The notes: generated from the letters alone by a model not told the origin. A stretch of 64,000 nt of DNA from CAMTUH01 sp947084935 (GCA_947084935.1 CAMTUH010000003.1:124001-188000), one strand, 5' to 3'. Counted from the stretch's first letter, positions 1 to 8,491 are shown. Numbers and translations are program-made.

Positions 1-87
1 CTGCCGCCAGAGATGATTAAAATGGCTACCCAGAAGACTCAGCAGATTAAAAATGCCTATGAGCAGATTAAAGGTGCGCGAAAATAG
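1..87 (+). CDS. djlA: C-terminal end of a DjlA/MucZ-type J-domain protein (partial)
   Basis: An open frame entering from the window edge ends at a TAG at 85-87 after 28 codons. Its end (LPPEMIKMATQ followed by QQIKNAYEQIK) matches the last helices of the DnaJ J domain at the C-terminus of DjlA co-chaperones, called MucZ in Coxiella. DjlA is an inner-membrane protein with an N-terminal anchor and a cytoplasmic J domain that stimulates DnaK. Only the tail is visible, so the family call is inference from a short segment. rpe starts 15 bases after the stop, so the two are probably co-transcribed. Confidence 0.6.
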   Translation: MPPEMIKMATQKTQQIKNAYEQIKGARK

Positions 88-102
88 GGGTAATATAAGT
101 TC

Positions 103-771
103 ATGCAAAAAAATATAATATCCGCGTCGATTTTATCCGCTGATTTTTCCCGTTTGGGTGAAGAAGTCAAAAAAGCCGTTGCCGCTGGTGCGGATTATAT
201 TCACTTTGATGTGATGGATCATCACTTTGTTCCTAACTTGAGTTTTGGTGCGGTGGTGTGTAAAGCCTTGAGGAAAGCAGGAATTACAGCGCCGATTGAC
301 GTTCACTTAATGGTGAAAAATCCCAATGATTTTATTAAATCGTTTGCTGAGGCCGGAGCCAATGTAATTACGTTCCATCCGGAAACTGTCTCGGACGTTG
401 ATGTCACGCTAAAACAGATTCGGTCGACTGGGTTACAGACTGGAATTGCTGTGAATCCCGATAATCTGGTGTCGGCATCCTCTGCAATTTTACGCGAAGT
501 GGATTTGATTTTGTTAATGTCGGTTCACCCGGGTTTTGCAGGGCAATCTTTTATTCCCGGAAGTCTTGAAAAAATTAAAAAGACACGAAAATTATTAGAC
601 GACGTTCAGTCGCGCGCTTATTTGGGTATTGATGGAGGCATAAAGACTGAAAATATTCGAGAAGTTTCCCGCGCGGGGGCTGATTTTTTTGTAGTGGGTT
701 CTGGATTATTTCACGCATCGGATTATGAAAGTGAAATTGCCGCGATGCGTCGGGAGTTGAAGGAGGCATAA
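103..771 (+). CDS. rpe: Ribulose-phosphate 3-epimerase
   Basis: Rpe interconverts D-ribulose 5-phosphate and D-xylulose 5-phosphate in the pentose phosphate pathway, in the cytoplasm. The 222-residue length is normal. Family motifs are visible in TIM-barrel order: SILSADFSRLGEE near the N-terminus, the metal-binding stretch HFDVMDHHFVPN, DVHLMVKNP, MSVHPGFAGQ, and DGGIKTENI followed by GADFFVVGSGLF for the phosphate site. The ATG at 103 precedes the conserved N-terminus directly. It lies three bases upstream of pabA and probably forms an operon with it. The product feeds the same pathway as tkt at 56 kb. Confidence 0.96.
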   Translation: MQKNIISASILSADFSRLGEEVKKAVAAGADYIHFDVMDHHFVPNLSFGAVVCKALRKAGITAPIDVHLMVKNPNDFIKSFAEAGANVITFHPETVSDVDVTLKQIRSTGLQTGIAVNPDNLVSASSAILREVDLILLMSVHPGFAGQSFIPGSLEKIKKTRKLLDDVQSRAYLGIDGGIKTENIREVSRAGADFFVVGSGLFHASDYESEIAAMRRELKEA

Positions 772-774
772 CGC

Positions 775-1389
775 ATGCTGTTAATGATCGATAATTACGA
801 CTCCTTCACGTATAACCTCGTGCAGTATTTTGAAGAGTTGGGTATTTCGGTGATTGTGTATTTCAATGATCGGATTACCTCAGACGAGATTGCTGCACTT
901 AATCCTCAGTATATTGTTATTTCGCCCGGGCCTGGCCGCCCGGAAGACGCAGGCATTAGTTTGCCGCTAATTAAGCGTTTTGCTGGGAAAATTCCTATTT
1001 TGGGTGTGTGTTTGGGCCATCAAGCTATTGCTCAAGCGTTCGGTGCTCGGATTATTTTGGCGGAAAAAGCTATGCACGGTAAGGTGTCGAATATCTACCA
1101 TAATGAGCAAGGCATTTTTCGCAGTGTTGGAAATCCTTTTATCGCGGCGCGTTATCACTCGTTGATTGTGGATCAAAAAACCTTACCACCCGAATTTGAA
1201 ATAACCGCCTGGACGCAAAACGTCGATGTGCAACCTTACGAAATCATGGCGATTCGACACAAAACTTATTTGTTAGAAGGCGTTCAATTTCATCCCGAAG
1301 CCATCCTGACAAATTTCGGGCATAAAATGCTGTGGAATTTTTTGAGTTTAAATCCAATAACCCAAAGTTGTCATCACTTTGGCATGTGA
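775..1389 (+). CDS. pabA: Glutamine amidotransferase subunit of aminodeoxychorismate/anthranilate synthase
   Basis: This class I glutamine amidotransferase supplies ammonia to PabB (folate) or TrpE (tryptophan). The 204 residues carry the N-terminal MLLMIDNYDSFTYNL, the oxyanion-hole motif SPGPGRPEDAG, the nucleophile elbow GVCLGHQAIAQ with catalytic Cys, and the His-Glu pair in GVQFHPE. PabA and TrpG cannot be told apart from sequence alone. No pabB, trpE or trpD lies in the window, so pabA is the default. The 3' end overlaps convergent coq7 by 42 bp, so the last 13 codons are read on both strands. Confidence 0.9.
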   Translation: MLLMIDNYDSFTYNLVQYFEELGISVIVYFNDRITSDEIAALNPQYIVISPGPGRPEDAGISLPLIKRFAGKIPILGVCLGHQAIAQAFGARIILAEKAMHGKVSNIYHNEQGIFRSVGNPFIAARYHSLIVDQKTLPPEFEITAWTQNVDVQPYEIMAIRHKTYLLEGVQFHPEAILTNFGHKMLWNFLSLNPITQSCHHFGM

Positions 1390-1995
1390 CGTCATCAACT
1401 TTTTGACGACGCTGGGTAATTCAGCCGCACCGGTTTGTTTTGCTTTTTCGCCGTGACGAATTTCATCGTGCTGCATGTGCTCAACGATTTTACGGCTTTT
1501 AGTGTCGTGTGCAGGCAAGCGGTTGAGGTGCGATGCTAAATGGGCTTCTACTTGTTTTTCCGTTTCTTCAACAAAACCGAGACTGGTGGCATCCCCCGAT
1601 AATCCCGCAAGCGCACCGATTAAAAAAGAATTCACGTACCAAAAGAGATTGAGGTAGCTCGTGTGCCCCCCCAATTCATGCAAGCGTTCTTCGCACCAGG
1701 ATAAGTGATCCGTCTCTTCCTCTGCGGCGATCGTTAGTACCGCCCTTACTGCGGAAGCTTGTGCGGTGAGCATCTGTCCGCGGTAGAGCGCCTGTGCACA
1801 CACTTCACCCGTGTGATTGACGCGCATCAATCCAATGCTGTGTTGTTTTTCCGCGGGAGTTAGGGTGGGTTCGGCGTCTTTTTTAGCGGGATTTTCTCGG
1901 CGCGGAGAACGTTGCGACGCGACGGTACCCAAGGCCGCCTGACCGTGTAGAATGATTTGATCCCAGAACGAATAATCGCGACAGTTGCTCTTCAT
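1348..1995 (-). CDS. coq7: 3-demethoxyubiquinol hydroxylase Coq7
   Basis: Coq7 is a di-iron monooxygenase that carries out a late hydroxylation of the ubiquinone ring at the inner membrane. The 215-residue protein has the two ferritin-like metal-ligand repeats: RVNHTGEVCAQALYRGQ and EEETDHLSWCEERL in the first half, and an ExxH in HDEIRHGEKA near the end. A hydrophobic stretch around VNSFLIGALAGLSG fits membrane association. About 45 variable N-terminal residues precede the catalytic domain. It converges on pabA with a 42-bp overlap at the stops. Many gammaproteobacteria use UbiF for this step instead. Confidence 0.95.
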   Translation of the reverse strand: MKSNCRDYSFWDQIILHGQAALGTVASQRSPRRENPAKKDAEPTLTPAEKQHSIGLMRVNHTGEVCAQALYRGQMLTAQASAVRAVLTIAAEEETDHLSWCEERLHELGGHTSYLNLFWYVNSFLIGALAGLSGDATSLGFVEETEKQVEAHLASHLNRLPAHDTKSRKIVEHMQHDEIRHGEKAKQTGAAELPSVVKKLMTSHAKVMTTLGYWI

Positions 1996-2050
1996 GGTTT
2001 ACTTACCCTATCATTGTTTAAGGAAGAAGTGTAGCTGAAGGGAGGTCATC

Positions 2051-2380
2051 GTGCCCACCGTTAAACCCCCACCGCAAATTCGACGTGAAATTGCTGAACG
2101 AATTAAAGCCCTGCGTTTACGCCGCAACTGGTCTCGAGAGGAATTGGCCAATTACTCGAATGTAAATATTTATTCGTTGAAGCGTTTTGAACGAACGGGG
2201 CATATTTCGTTGGAACGCCTGTTGTCGTTGTGTGCTGCGTTAGAAGTTCTGGACGATTTTAATCATATTTTAAAACCGCGCGAACGAATCGATATTACCG
2301 AGTGGTCCGTATCCCAAAGAAAAATCCGCAAGCGCGGACGACGAAGTCTCAAACAGAGCGAAGAAGCTTTAATTGAGTAG
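2051..2380 (+). CDS. XRE-family helix-turn-helix protein, orphan
   Basis: A 109-residue protein with a Cro/C1-type HTH at roughly residues 10-70 (EIAERIKALRLRRNWSREELAN, then VNIYSLKRFERTG). The GTG start at 2051 is supported by GGAGG at 2041-2045. The C-terminal 20 residues are basic, then acidic. Proteins of this size and layout are often HipB-like antitoxins, but no HipA or other toxin follows; the next 60 bases are a dispersed palindromic repeat. It could be a stand-alone regulator or the survivor of a decayed toxin-antitoxin pair. Its upstream neighbour coq7 is divergent, with about 55 bp between starts. Confidence 0.75.
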   Translation: MPTVKPPPQIRREIAERIKALRLRRNWSREELANYSNVNIYSLKRFERTGHISLERLLSLCAALEVLDDFNHILKPRERIDITEWSVSQRKIRKRGRRSLKQSEEALIE

Positions 2381-2382
2381 TT

Positions 2383-2446
2383 GTAGCCTTGATGGAGCCA
2401 TGCGTAATCAAGGTTCCTGGGTTACGCTTCGCTTCACCCAGGCTAC
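2383..2446. repeat. Dispersed palindromic repeat (GTAGCC...GGCTAC), copy 1
   Basis: A 64-bp imperfect palindrome beginning GTAGCCTTGATGGAGC and ending TTCACCCAGGCTAC, with the internal signature AATCAAGG...CCTGGGTTACGC. At least seven further copies lie in this window. It begins two bases after the XRE stop codon, and its last bases (the TAG of GTAGCC read on the minus strand) supply the stop codon of the convergent membrane-protein gene. It may act as a bidirectional terminator. Confidence 0.9.
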
Positions 2447-3417
2447 GGAATCGGTTGATACGACGTAAAAACATCGCACTCGCTGATGCGTCGGACGATA
2501 TCCTCATTTGCGGAATGATTATCTTCATAATCAAATTTTGTGGTTGCTGCCGAAAAAAGACCAATCAGTGCCGCAAGGGGTATAAAAATCGTCGTTAATA
2601 ATTTATTGGTATTATAGGGGTCCTCGCTCCAACAAGCCGGTTGCAGACACCCATTAATCCAGTCGAGTACGTGAAATCCTATGCCCGATAGTGCCGCATA
2701 AGCCAGCGAACCATCGCGCAGCGCCTTGGATAACGCCAGCGAAACGTGAAACCGTTTAGGAGAATCCGTTAGTTGGTAACTGAAAACGGTCATGGCAAGG
2801 CCATAGATTATACTCATTACGATTTGCCAGAAGTCCATGGGTGTCGTGCGTCCATTAAGTTCACGGTTAATGACCCAAAACAAGCAGGTTATTCCCGTGC
2901 TCAATGAAATTGCGTACTTGGTGTTCCACCACTTTTCTATCGGACTTGCTGTAGGATAAACAGGAAAATTATCCTCATGAAAATGGTCCGGTAAGACTAC
3001 GTAATTGGTCGAGTCCGTTATTGTGGATCGCGCCAACGTAAAAGAGGCAATAGGAACCATCGTGGAGGTAAGAATAAAAACCGGCAGAGTCATTTGAGTG
3101 ATACTGTTTTGTTTCATAAGATCGAGGAAAAAGAACAAAATAGAGCTGGAAAACACAGCAAAAAGACGATCCTGCCAAGCGGGATAATTGTCTTGATTAC
3201 GGTGATTTAAGATTTTAACACCTACGGCAAGCAAAAACGAAATGGCGGTGAGTGGTAGGCCTAACCATTTGTATTTTGTACTTTCTGATGGAGTGCTGCC
3301 CAATTGTTCCATAACTAAAAATAATTGATACAGCCATCGCCCGATGAGCGATTGCGTTACGAATCCGACGCGAAGCCCATCCATCAGCTCGAAAGTAATG
3401 TTACGGTAGCCACGCAT
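2443..3417 (-). CDS. Multi-pass membrane protein of unknown function
   Basis: About 324 residues with several hydrophobic segments, for example LGLPLTAISFLLAVGV, LFAVFSSSILFFFLDL, FWQIVMSIIYGLAMTVFSY and FIPLAALIGLFSA. I recognise no characterised family; the look is that of Coxiella-specific membrane proteins. A longer frame runs up to 3477, but GGAGG four bases before the ATG at 3417 makes that the likely start. It follows a 31-codon Cys-rich peptide gene by 25 bp and is probably transcribed with it. The stop codon is provided by the palindromic repeat at 2383-2446, so the original C-terminus may have differed. Confidence 0.7.
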   Translation of the reverse strand: MRGYRNITFELMDGLRVGFVTQSLIGRWLYQLFLVMEQLGSTPSESTKYKWLGLPLTAISFLLAVGVKILNHRNQDNYPAWQDRLFAVFSSSILFFFLDLMKQNSITQMTLPVFILTSTMVPIASFTLARSTITDSTNYVVLPDHFHEDNFPVYPTASPIEKWWNTKYAISLSTGITCLFWVINRELNGRTTPMDFWQIVMSIIYGLAMTVFSYQLTDSPKRFHVSLALSKALRDGSLAYAALSGIGFHVLDWINGCLQPACWSEDPYNTNKLLTTIFIPLAALIGLFSAATTKFDYEDNHSANEDIVRRISECDVFTSYQPIP

Positions 3418-3442
3418 AGCTCCTCCGCTGCGGTTATCTTCG

Positions 3443-3538
3443 TTAACAGATGACGCAAATACAGCACGCCTGTGCAATCGGAGAAATTAAAAAACCAGTC
3501 GCGAAGAGGATTAAAGTAGATAGAAAATTTTTGATCAT
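3443..3538 (-). CDS. 31-codon secreted Cys-rich micropeptide (candidate)
   Basis: This short frame starts at ATG 3536-3538 and ends at TAA 3443-3445. AGGG lies eight bases before the ATG. The product is a textbook signal peptide (MIKNFLSTLILFATGF, then a cleavage-like AQA) followed by only seven residues, CCICVIC, with four cysteines. It is 25 bp upstream of the membrane-protein gene that starts at 3417. It could be a tiny secreted metal-binding or lipid-modified peptide, a leader peptide controlling the downstream gene, or the stump of a longer exported protein. The function is unknown, and the coding call rests on the SD sequence, the signal-peptide pattern and the operon position. Confidence 0.5.
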   Translation of the reverse strand: MIKNFLSTLILFATGFLISPIAQACCICVIC

Positions 3539-3676
3539 GGTTCTTTCCCTTACTCGGTATACTACGTTAGCTTGTATATCCATTTATTAAAAGAGAAGTT
3601 CCATTTCACAGGAGTTTTAATGATATCACAGGTTTTTTGAGGGGACGTTAACAGTATGTAACAGGGTGTAACGTGT

Positions 3677-4333
3677 TTAATGGGCTTTATTTGGGATTAA
3701 TTTCAAAATCTTAACCCCATAAAATTGTTTGCCGTCGGAAGAGAAGTCGTAAGCCACTTTAGCCGTGCCCGCCAGTGCGCAGGCGTTGCACCCGTCTTTT
3801 AATTGTTGGGTAAAGATCAAACGGTATCGATTCGGTGACAGTTTAACTCCGCGAGGGAAATCAAGAATTTGCCACACATTGAGGCGCGGGTAGCGTTTCA
3901 CGAGCGATTGATAATTCGGCGCGGCTTTGAGTTGTTTGTTCGAAATCAACAGCGGTAACGCAAAAAATTGTCCGCTGTGGGTAACCAGAAAATAACCCGT
4001 CCCCTGATCCGCGATATAAACATAATCGGCTAGGATTACGTCCATATTCGGATAAGTTCGAATTTGTTTAAAAACACCGCCGTCCGTTAATTTGAAAAAA
4101 GTGAGGGATTGTTTACACGTCTTATGACGCACCAAAACATTTTGTACACAGTTTTTGTATTCTGTAAATACAGACTCCAGTTTGCATTTGGATTTTTCAA
4201 TTTCTTGCGCGCAAATTTTCGCAGCAGATTTATCAATTCCAGCAACGAAGTTGGGGACACTTTGACTTTGGGTTTGTGCAAACGCTGCGAAGGGGAAAGT
4301 GAATATCCACACTAACCATAGGATTTTAGCCAT
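3677..4333 (-). CDS. Secreted protein of unknown function with four Cys
   Basis: About 218 residues, beginning with a signal peptide (MAKILWLVWIFTFPFAAFAQ, probable cleavage after AFA). The mature part holds paired cysteines in an N-terminal helical stretch (KICAQEIEKSKC, KNCVQNVLVRHKTC) and a later CNAC, suggesting disulfides in the periplasm or outside. Two in-frame ATGs exist at 4339 and 4333. The GAGG upstream is only two bases from the first but eight from the second, so 4333 is preferred. It is divergent from parC. No family is recognised. Confidence 0.7.
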   Translation of the reverse strand: MAKILWLVWIFTFPFAAFAQTQSQSVPNFVAGIDKSAAKICAQEIEKSKCKLESVFTEYKNCVQNVLVRHKTCKQSLTFFKLTDGGVFKQIRTYPNMDVILADYVYIADQGTGYFLVTHSGQFFALPLLISNKQLKAAPNYQSLVKRYPRLNVWQILDFPRGVKLSPNRYRLIFTQQLKDGCNACALAGTAKVAYDFSSDGKQFYGVKILKLIPNKAH

Positions 4334-4460
4334 AACCATGACCTCGCTGGAAACCTGCCTATGTTATAACGAAGGCGAAACGGGGACAAGGGTGAACGTA
4401 GCGCGCCATCCCATAATCCCTTATACTCCTATCACTTAATCACCCGGTAATTATCGACGA

Positions 4461-6716
4461 ATGGCGACGAGCAAACCTGTAACTCTGGCCGACATTGAGC
4501 GGCAACCCCTCGGGGAGTTCGCTGAAAAGGCTTACCTGGACTATTCCATGTCGGTCATTTTGGATCGGGCACTGCCGCACATCGCGGATGGCCTGAAACC
4601 CGTTCAGCGGCGAATTGTTTATGCCATGTCTGAGTTGGGTTTAAAATCAACGGCTAAATACAAAAAATCGGCGCGCAGCGTGGGCGATGTGTTGGGTAAA
4701 TTTCATCCCCACGGGGACACGGCTTGTTATGAGGCCATGGTCCTGATGGCTCAGCCGTTTTCGTATCGCTATCCGTTTGTGGACGGACAGGGCAACTGGG
4801 GGAGCGCCGATGACCCGAAGTCCTTTGCCGCCATGCGCTACACCGAAGCCCGACTTTCGCCTTACGCCCAGCTACTTTTGGATGAATTACAGGCCGGAAC
4901 GGTAGACTGGGTGCCGAATTTCGACGGGACCCTGCATGAGCCTGCCTTACTCCCGTCGCGGTTGCCCAACGTGATATTAAACGGCACCTCTGGCATCGCA
5001 GTGGGTATGGCAACCGATATCCCGCCCCACAATTTGATGGAAGTGGCCGATGCGTGTATGCACTTACTTGATAATCCCGAGGCTACGCTCAAAGACATTA
5101 TGAAATTCGTACAAGGGCCAGACTATCCCACAAACGCTGAGATTATCACGCCGACGGCCGAAATTCGAAAAATCTATAAAACCGGTCAAGGTAGTTTGCG
5201 TCTGCGCGCCGTTTATCAAAAAGAAAACGGCGACATTGTTATTTCTTCCCTGCCGCATCAGGTTTCCGGAAATCGGATTTTAGAGCAAATCGCAACACAA
5301 ATGCTCGCGAAGAAATTACCGACCGTCAGCGACATCCGTGATGAATCCGATCATGAAAATCCCACACGGCTGGTGATCACACCGCGTTCCAGTCGTGTGA
5401 ATATGCACGAAATCATGGCGCATTTATTTGCGACGACCGATTTAGAGCGCAGTTACCGCGTGAATTTAAACATGATTGGATTGGATGGCCGTCCACAGGT
5501 TAAGGATTTAATCACGCTGTTGAATGAGTGGTTACAGTACCGGATGCAAACCGTGCGACGACGACTGCAATATCGGTTGGAGCAAGTCGTCGAACGCCTG
5601 CATATTTTAGATGGTCTAATCATTGCGTTTTTAAATTTAGATAAAATCATCGCGATTATTCGCAAAGAAGACAAACCCAAACCCGTTTTGATGAAGCAAT
5701 TTAAATTGAGCGAAGTACAGGCTGAAGCGATTTTAGAAATTAAATTGCGTCAATTGGCTAAATTAGAAGAACAAAAAATCAAGGCGGAACAAGCCAAGTT
5801 AAATAAAGAGCGGGATGAAATTGAAAAGATACTGGCTTCACAGGCGCGCTTGAAAAAATTAATCCGAGAAGAATTACAGCGCGATAAAGAAAAATACGGT
5901 GATAAACGACGATCGCCCATCGTCGAAAGGCCCGAAGCGCAGGCCATGCGCGAAGAAGAAATGATCGCGTCGGAGCCGGTCACGGTGGTCTTATCCAAAA
6001 ATGGTTGGGTGCGCGCCGCCAAGGGACACGAGGTAGAGGGTGGCACACTCAATTATCGCGCGGGCGATGAATTTTTTATGCAGGCTCAAGGCAGAAACGA
6101 CAAGCCAGCCGTGTTTATTGATTCCGCTGGGAAATGCTATTCATTGTCGGCGCACACGCTGCCTTCGGCGCGTGGTTTAGGCGAGCCGTTAACGAGCCGA
6201 CTGAAACCGCAGCCCGGCAGTTCTTTTGTTGGTGTGTTAATGGGTGATGATGAGCAAATCGTTTTACTGGCTTCGGATGCGGGCTATGGATTTTTAACAC
6301 CACTGAAAAATCTGTACGTCAAAAGCCGCAGCGGAAAGACGCTCATCCGATTGCCCAAGGGCGCGCGAGTGCTGCCGCCGCAAACAGTGTTGGATAAAGA
6401 GTCTCAATATATTGCCGCCATTACTTCAGAAGGACGCTTGCTGATGTTTCCCATCGCGGAATTACCCGAGCTGCCAAAAGGTAAAGGCAATAAAATTATT
6501 CAAATTTCACCCGCGCGCGTCGCCAATCGCGAAGAATTTTGCGCGGCTGTTGCCGTGCTTAATGAGAACAGCACGTTGACGATTCATTCGGGCAAACACG
6601 AATGGGCTTTAAAACCATCGGATTTATCGAATTTTCAGGGAGAACGAGGACGTCGAGGAAATAAATTACCCCGCGGAATTCGCAGTGTGGATCGCGTGAC
6701 CGTGGATGCGAAGTAA
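4461..6716 (+). CDS. parC: DNA topoisomerase IV subunit A
   Basis: ParC is the DNA-cleaving subunit of topoisomerase IV, which decatenates daughter chromosomes with ParE. The 751-residue length matches the family. The winged-helix/tower part contains FHPHGDTACYEAM and the active-site tyrosine at about residue 127 in AAMRYTEARL. A coiled-coil region at about 430-500 (LEIKLRQLAKLEEQ) is followed by a C-terminal beta-pinwheel shorter than that of GyrA, with no GyrA box. At the position of E. coli ParC Ser80 this protein has Thr, while the Glu corresponding to Glu84 is kept. ParE is not in the window. Confidence 0.97.
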   Translation: MATSKPVTLADIERQPLGEFAEKAYLDYSMSVILDRALPHIADGLKPVQRRIVYAMSELGLKSTAKYKKSARSVGDVLGKFHPHGDTACYEAMVLMAQPFSYRYPFVDGQGNWGSADDPKSFAAMRYTEARLSPYAQLLLDELQAGTVDWVPNFDGTLHEPALLPSRLPNVILNGTSGIAVGMATDIPPHNLMEVADACMHLLDNPEATLKDIMKFVQGPDYPTNAEIITPTAEIRKIYKTGQGSLRLRAVYQKENGDIVISSLPHQVSGNRILEQIATQMLAKKLPTVSDIRDESDHENPTRLVITPRSSRVNMHEIMAHLFATTDLERSYRVNLNMIGLDGRPQVKDLITLLNEWLQYRMQTVRRRLQYRLEQVVERLHILDGLIIAFLNLDKIIAIIRKEDKPKPVLMKQFKLSEVQAEAILEIKLRQLAKLEEQKIKAEQAKLNKERDEIEKILASQARLKKLIREELQRDKEKYGDKRRSPIVERPEAQAMREEEMIASEPVTVVLSKNGWVRAAKGHEVEGGTLNYRAGDEFFMQAQGRNDKPAVFIDSAGKCYSLSAHTLPSARGLGEPLTSRLKPQPGSSFVGVLMGDDEQIVLLASDAGYGFLTPLKNLYVKSRSGKTLIRLPKGARVLPPQTVLDKESQYIAAITSEGRLLMFPIAELPELPKGKGNKIIQISPARVANREEFCAAVAVLNENSTLTIHSGKHEWALKPSDLSNFQGERGRRGNKLPRGIRSVDRVTVDAK

Positions 6717-6736
6717 CAATCACTGCGGAGAAAGTT

Positions 6737-7255
6737 ATGCAATATCGTTATATTCAAAGCACATTGCTAAAAGATGAAGAATTGATTTACATCGCGCGAC
6801 CCCATTGGATTATTTTTTCGCCGGCAGTAATCACGCTGTTTTTGGCGCTTTTATTTTATTATTACGGGCCCGTTTATTTTTCGTTTCGATCCAGTCTGTG
6901 GGGCGGATATCAATTATTTGATGTGATCAGCGCCGTTGTTGCTCTCGTGGGATTATATTGGTTGCTCACGGCGTACATTATGTACCGCACGGCGGAATAC
7001 GGCATTACCGATAAGCGCGTGTTGATGAAAACCGGCTGGATTCGCCGAAACTCCTTGGAAATTTTCTTGCGAAAATTAGAAGGCATTAACGTGAACCAGA
7101 CCGTCACCGGAAGGGTGTTAAATTACGGAACGATCGTGATCATCGGTACGGGTGGCACACAAGATATTTATTACAACGTGCCGGATCCTTTGGGTTTTCG
7201 AAAACGCGTCCAGCAGCAGACGGATTTGTTGATCGATGAAGAAGATCGGCATTAG
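6737..7255 (+). CDS. PH-domain (bPH2/DUF304) membrane protein
   Basis: A 172-residue protein with two transmembrane segments (SPAVITLFLALLFYYYG and VISAVVALVGLYWLLTAYI). The bacterial PH-like domain follows: YRTAEYGITDKRVLMKTGWIRR then SLEIFLRKLEGINV. Such proteins (YdbS/YdbT type) sit in the inner membrane; their biochemical role is poorly defined. It starts 20 bp after parC and is probably co-transcribed with it. The upstream GGAGAAAG is a good ribosome-binding site. Confidence 0.85.
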   Translation: MQYRYIQSTLLKDEELIYIARPHWIIFSPAVITLFLALLFYYYGPVYFSFRSSLWGGYQLFDVISAVVALVGLYWLLTAYIMYRTAEYGITDKRVLMKTGWIRRNSLEIFLRKLEGINVNQTVTGRVLNYGTIVIIGTGGTQDIYYNVPDPLGFRKRVQQQTDLLIDEEDRH

Positions 7256-7295
7256 GCTTATCCCTGACTAAACAGGCATCCATTCCCGAATGGTC

Positions 7296-7330
7296 TTGAC
7301 TTTTCGGGAGTATACGCCATAATAGTCATT
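7296..7330 (+). promoter_or_regulatory. Sigma70 promoter for a leaderless ATPase mRNA
   Basis: TTGACT at 7296-7301 and ATAATA at 7319-7324 are separated by 17 bases. The ATG at 7331 comes six bases after the -10 box, so transcription should start at or next to the start codon, with no 5' UTR and no Shine-Dalgarno. A 7-bp inverted repeat, TCCCGAA...TTCGGGA, flanks the -35 box (about 7284-7309) and could be an operator. The paralogous gene ending at 29383 has the same arrangement. Confidence 0.7.
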
Positions 7331-8485
7331 ATGAAGCGGACCCTTTTTCCCTATATTAAGAAAGACTTAGAAAACAAAATTGTTTTCATCACGGGCCCAA
7401 GGCAAACCGGAAAAACCACCCTCTCTAAGACCCTGTTTACTCAATACGATTATTTTAATTACGACCTCGCGCCGCATCGATTATCGCTAAAAGCCATGAG
7501 TTGGGACAGGAGTAAAGAATTAGTCATTTTTGATGAGTTGCACAAAATGCATCGCTGGAAACAATGGCTAAAGGGTATTTACGACACGGAAGGAGTTCGC
7601 CCCCGGTTGTTAGTCACCGGTAGTGCAAAATTAAACGCGTACCGGAAGGTGGGGGATTCATTAGCGGGTCGTTATTTTCAGTATCAATTACACCCCTTTG
7701 ATATCAAAGAAGTAAAAAGTCATTATTCGCCAACGGCAGCTTTTGATCGCCTCTGGGAATGCAGTGGTTTTCCAGAACCTTTTTTAAAAGGAGAAGCCAG
7801 TTATTACAAACGTTGGCGTCGCAGCCACCTGGATATCATTTTGAGACAAGATTTAATTGATTTGGCCAGTATCAAAGATATTCAAGCAATCGAAGACTTA
7901 GTAATGTTATTGTATGACAACGTGGGTTCCACTGTTTCCTATGCCAATCTTGCGCGTGTTCTAGAAAAAGACGCTAAAACCATTAAACGCTGGCTTGGGA
8001 TACTTGAAAATTTGTACATCATATTTAAGGTATCACCTTACTCACAACGAATTACCCGTTCTTTATTGAAAGAACCTAAATACTACTTTTATGATTTTGT
8101 TTCCATCAACAATCCGGGTGCGAAATTAGAAAACTTGGTGGCCGCCTCTGTATTGAAAGAATTGCATCGGATCGAAGATGTCAACGGCACCAAAGGTCGT
8201 TTATCTTTTTTGCGAACTAAAGATGGAAAGGAAATTGATTTTCTAGTCTCCGTCGAAGGAAAGCCTCACTATTTACTCGAGGTAAAGTGGGCGGATGACG
8301 AACCCCATAAGCATTTTGGACATTTTAATCAGTATTTTCCGAATATCAAAGTGGTCCAATTGGTGAAGGAAATAAAGCGCGAGAAAACCTACCCCAACGG
8401 TTTAGAAATTCGTCGCGTAGCGGATTGGTTAGCCCACGTCAATTTTGAACGGCCATCAAATCACCCCCTCCTACAAAGAGAATAG
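7331..8485 (+). CDS. AAA ATPase with C-terminal DUF4143 (PD-(D/E)XK-like) domain, paralogue 1
   Basis: The 384 residues begin with a P-loop ATPase (AAA_14): Walker A GPRQTGKTTLSK at about 22-33, Walker B LVIFDELHKM, and an arginine-finger region GDSLAGRYFQY. A winged-helix-like middle part (YANLARVLEKDAKTIKRWLGIL) precedes DUF4143, whose EIDFLV...LLEVKWA pattern resembles a PD-(D/E)XK nuclease core. The function of these proteins is not established; they behave like mobile accessory genes. A second copy is at 29383-30507, with a matching promoter. The gene is apparently transcribed without a leader and converges on the membrane protein at 8492 with six bases between stops. Confidence 0.85.
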   Translation: MKRTLFPYIKKDLENKIVFITGPRQTGKTTLSKTLFTQYDYFNYDLAPHRLSLKAMSWDRSKELVIFDELHKMHRWKQWLKGIYDTEGVRPRLLVTGSAKLNAYRKVGDSLAGRYFQYQLHPFDIKEVKSHYSPTAAFDRLWECSGFPEPFLKGEASYYKRWRRSHLDIILRQDLIDLASIKDIQAIEDLVMLLYDNVGSTVSYANLARVLEKDAKTIKRWLGILENLYIIFKVSPYSQRITRSLLKEPKYYFYDFVSINNPGAKLENLVAASVLKELHRIEDVNGTKGRLSFLRTKDGKEIDFLVSVEGKPHYLLEVKWADDEPHKHFGHFNQYFPNIKVVQLVKEIKREKTYPNGLEIRRVADWLAHVNFERPSNHPLLQRE

Positions 8486-8491
8486 TGGAGA

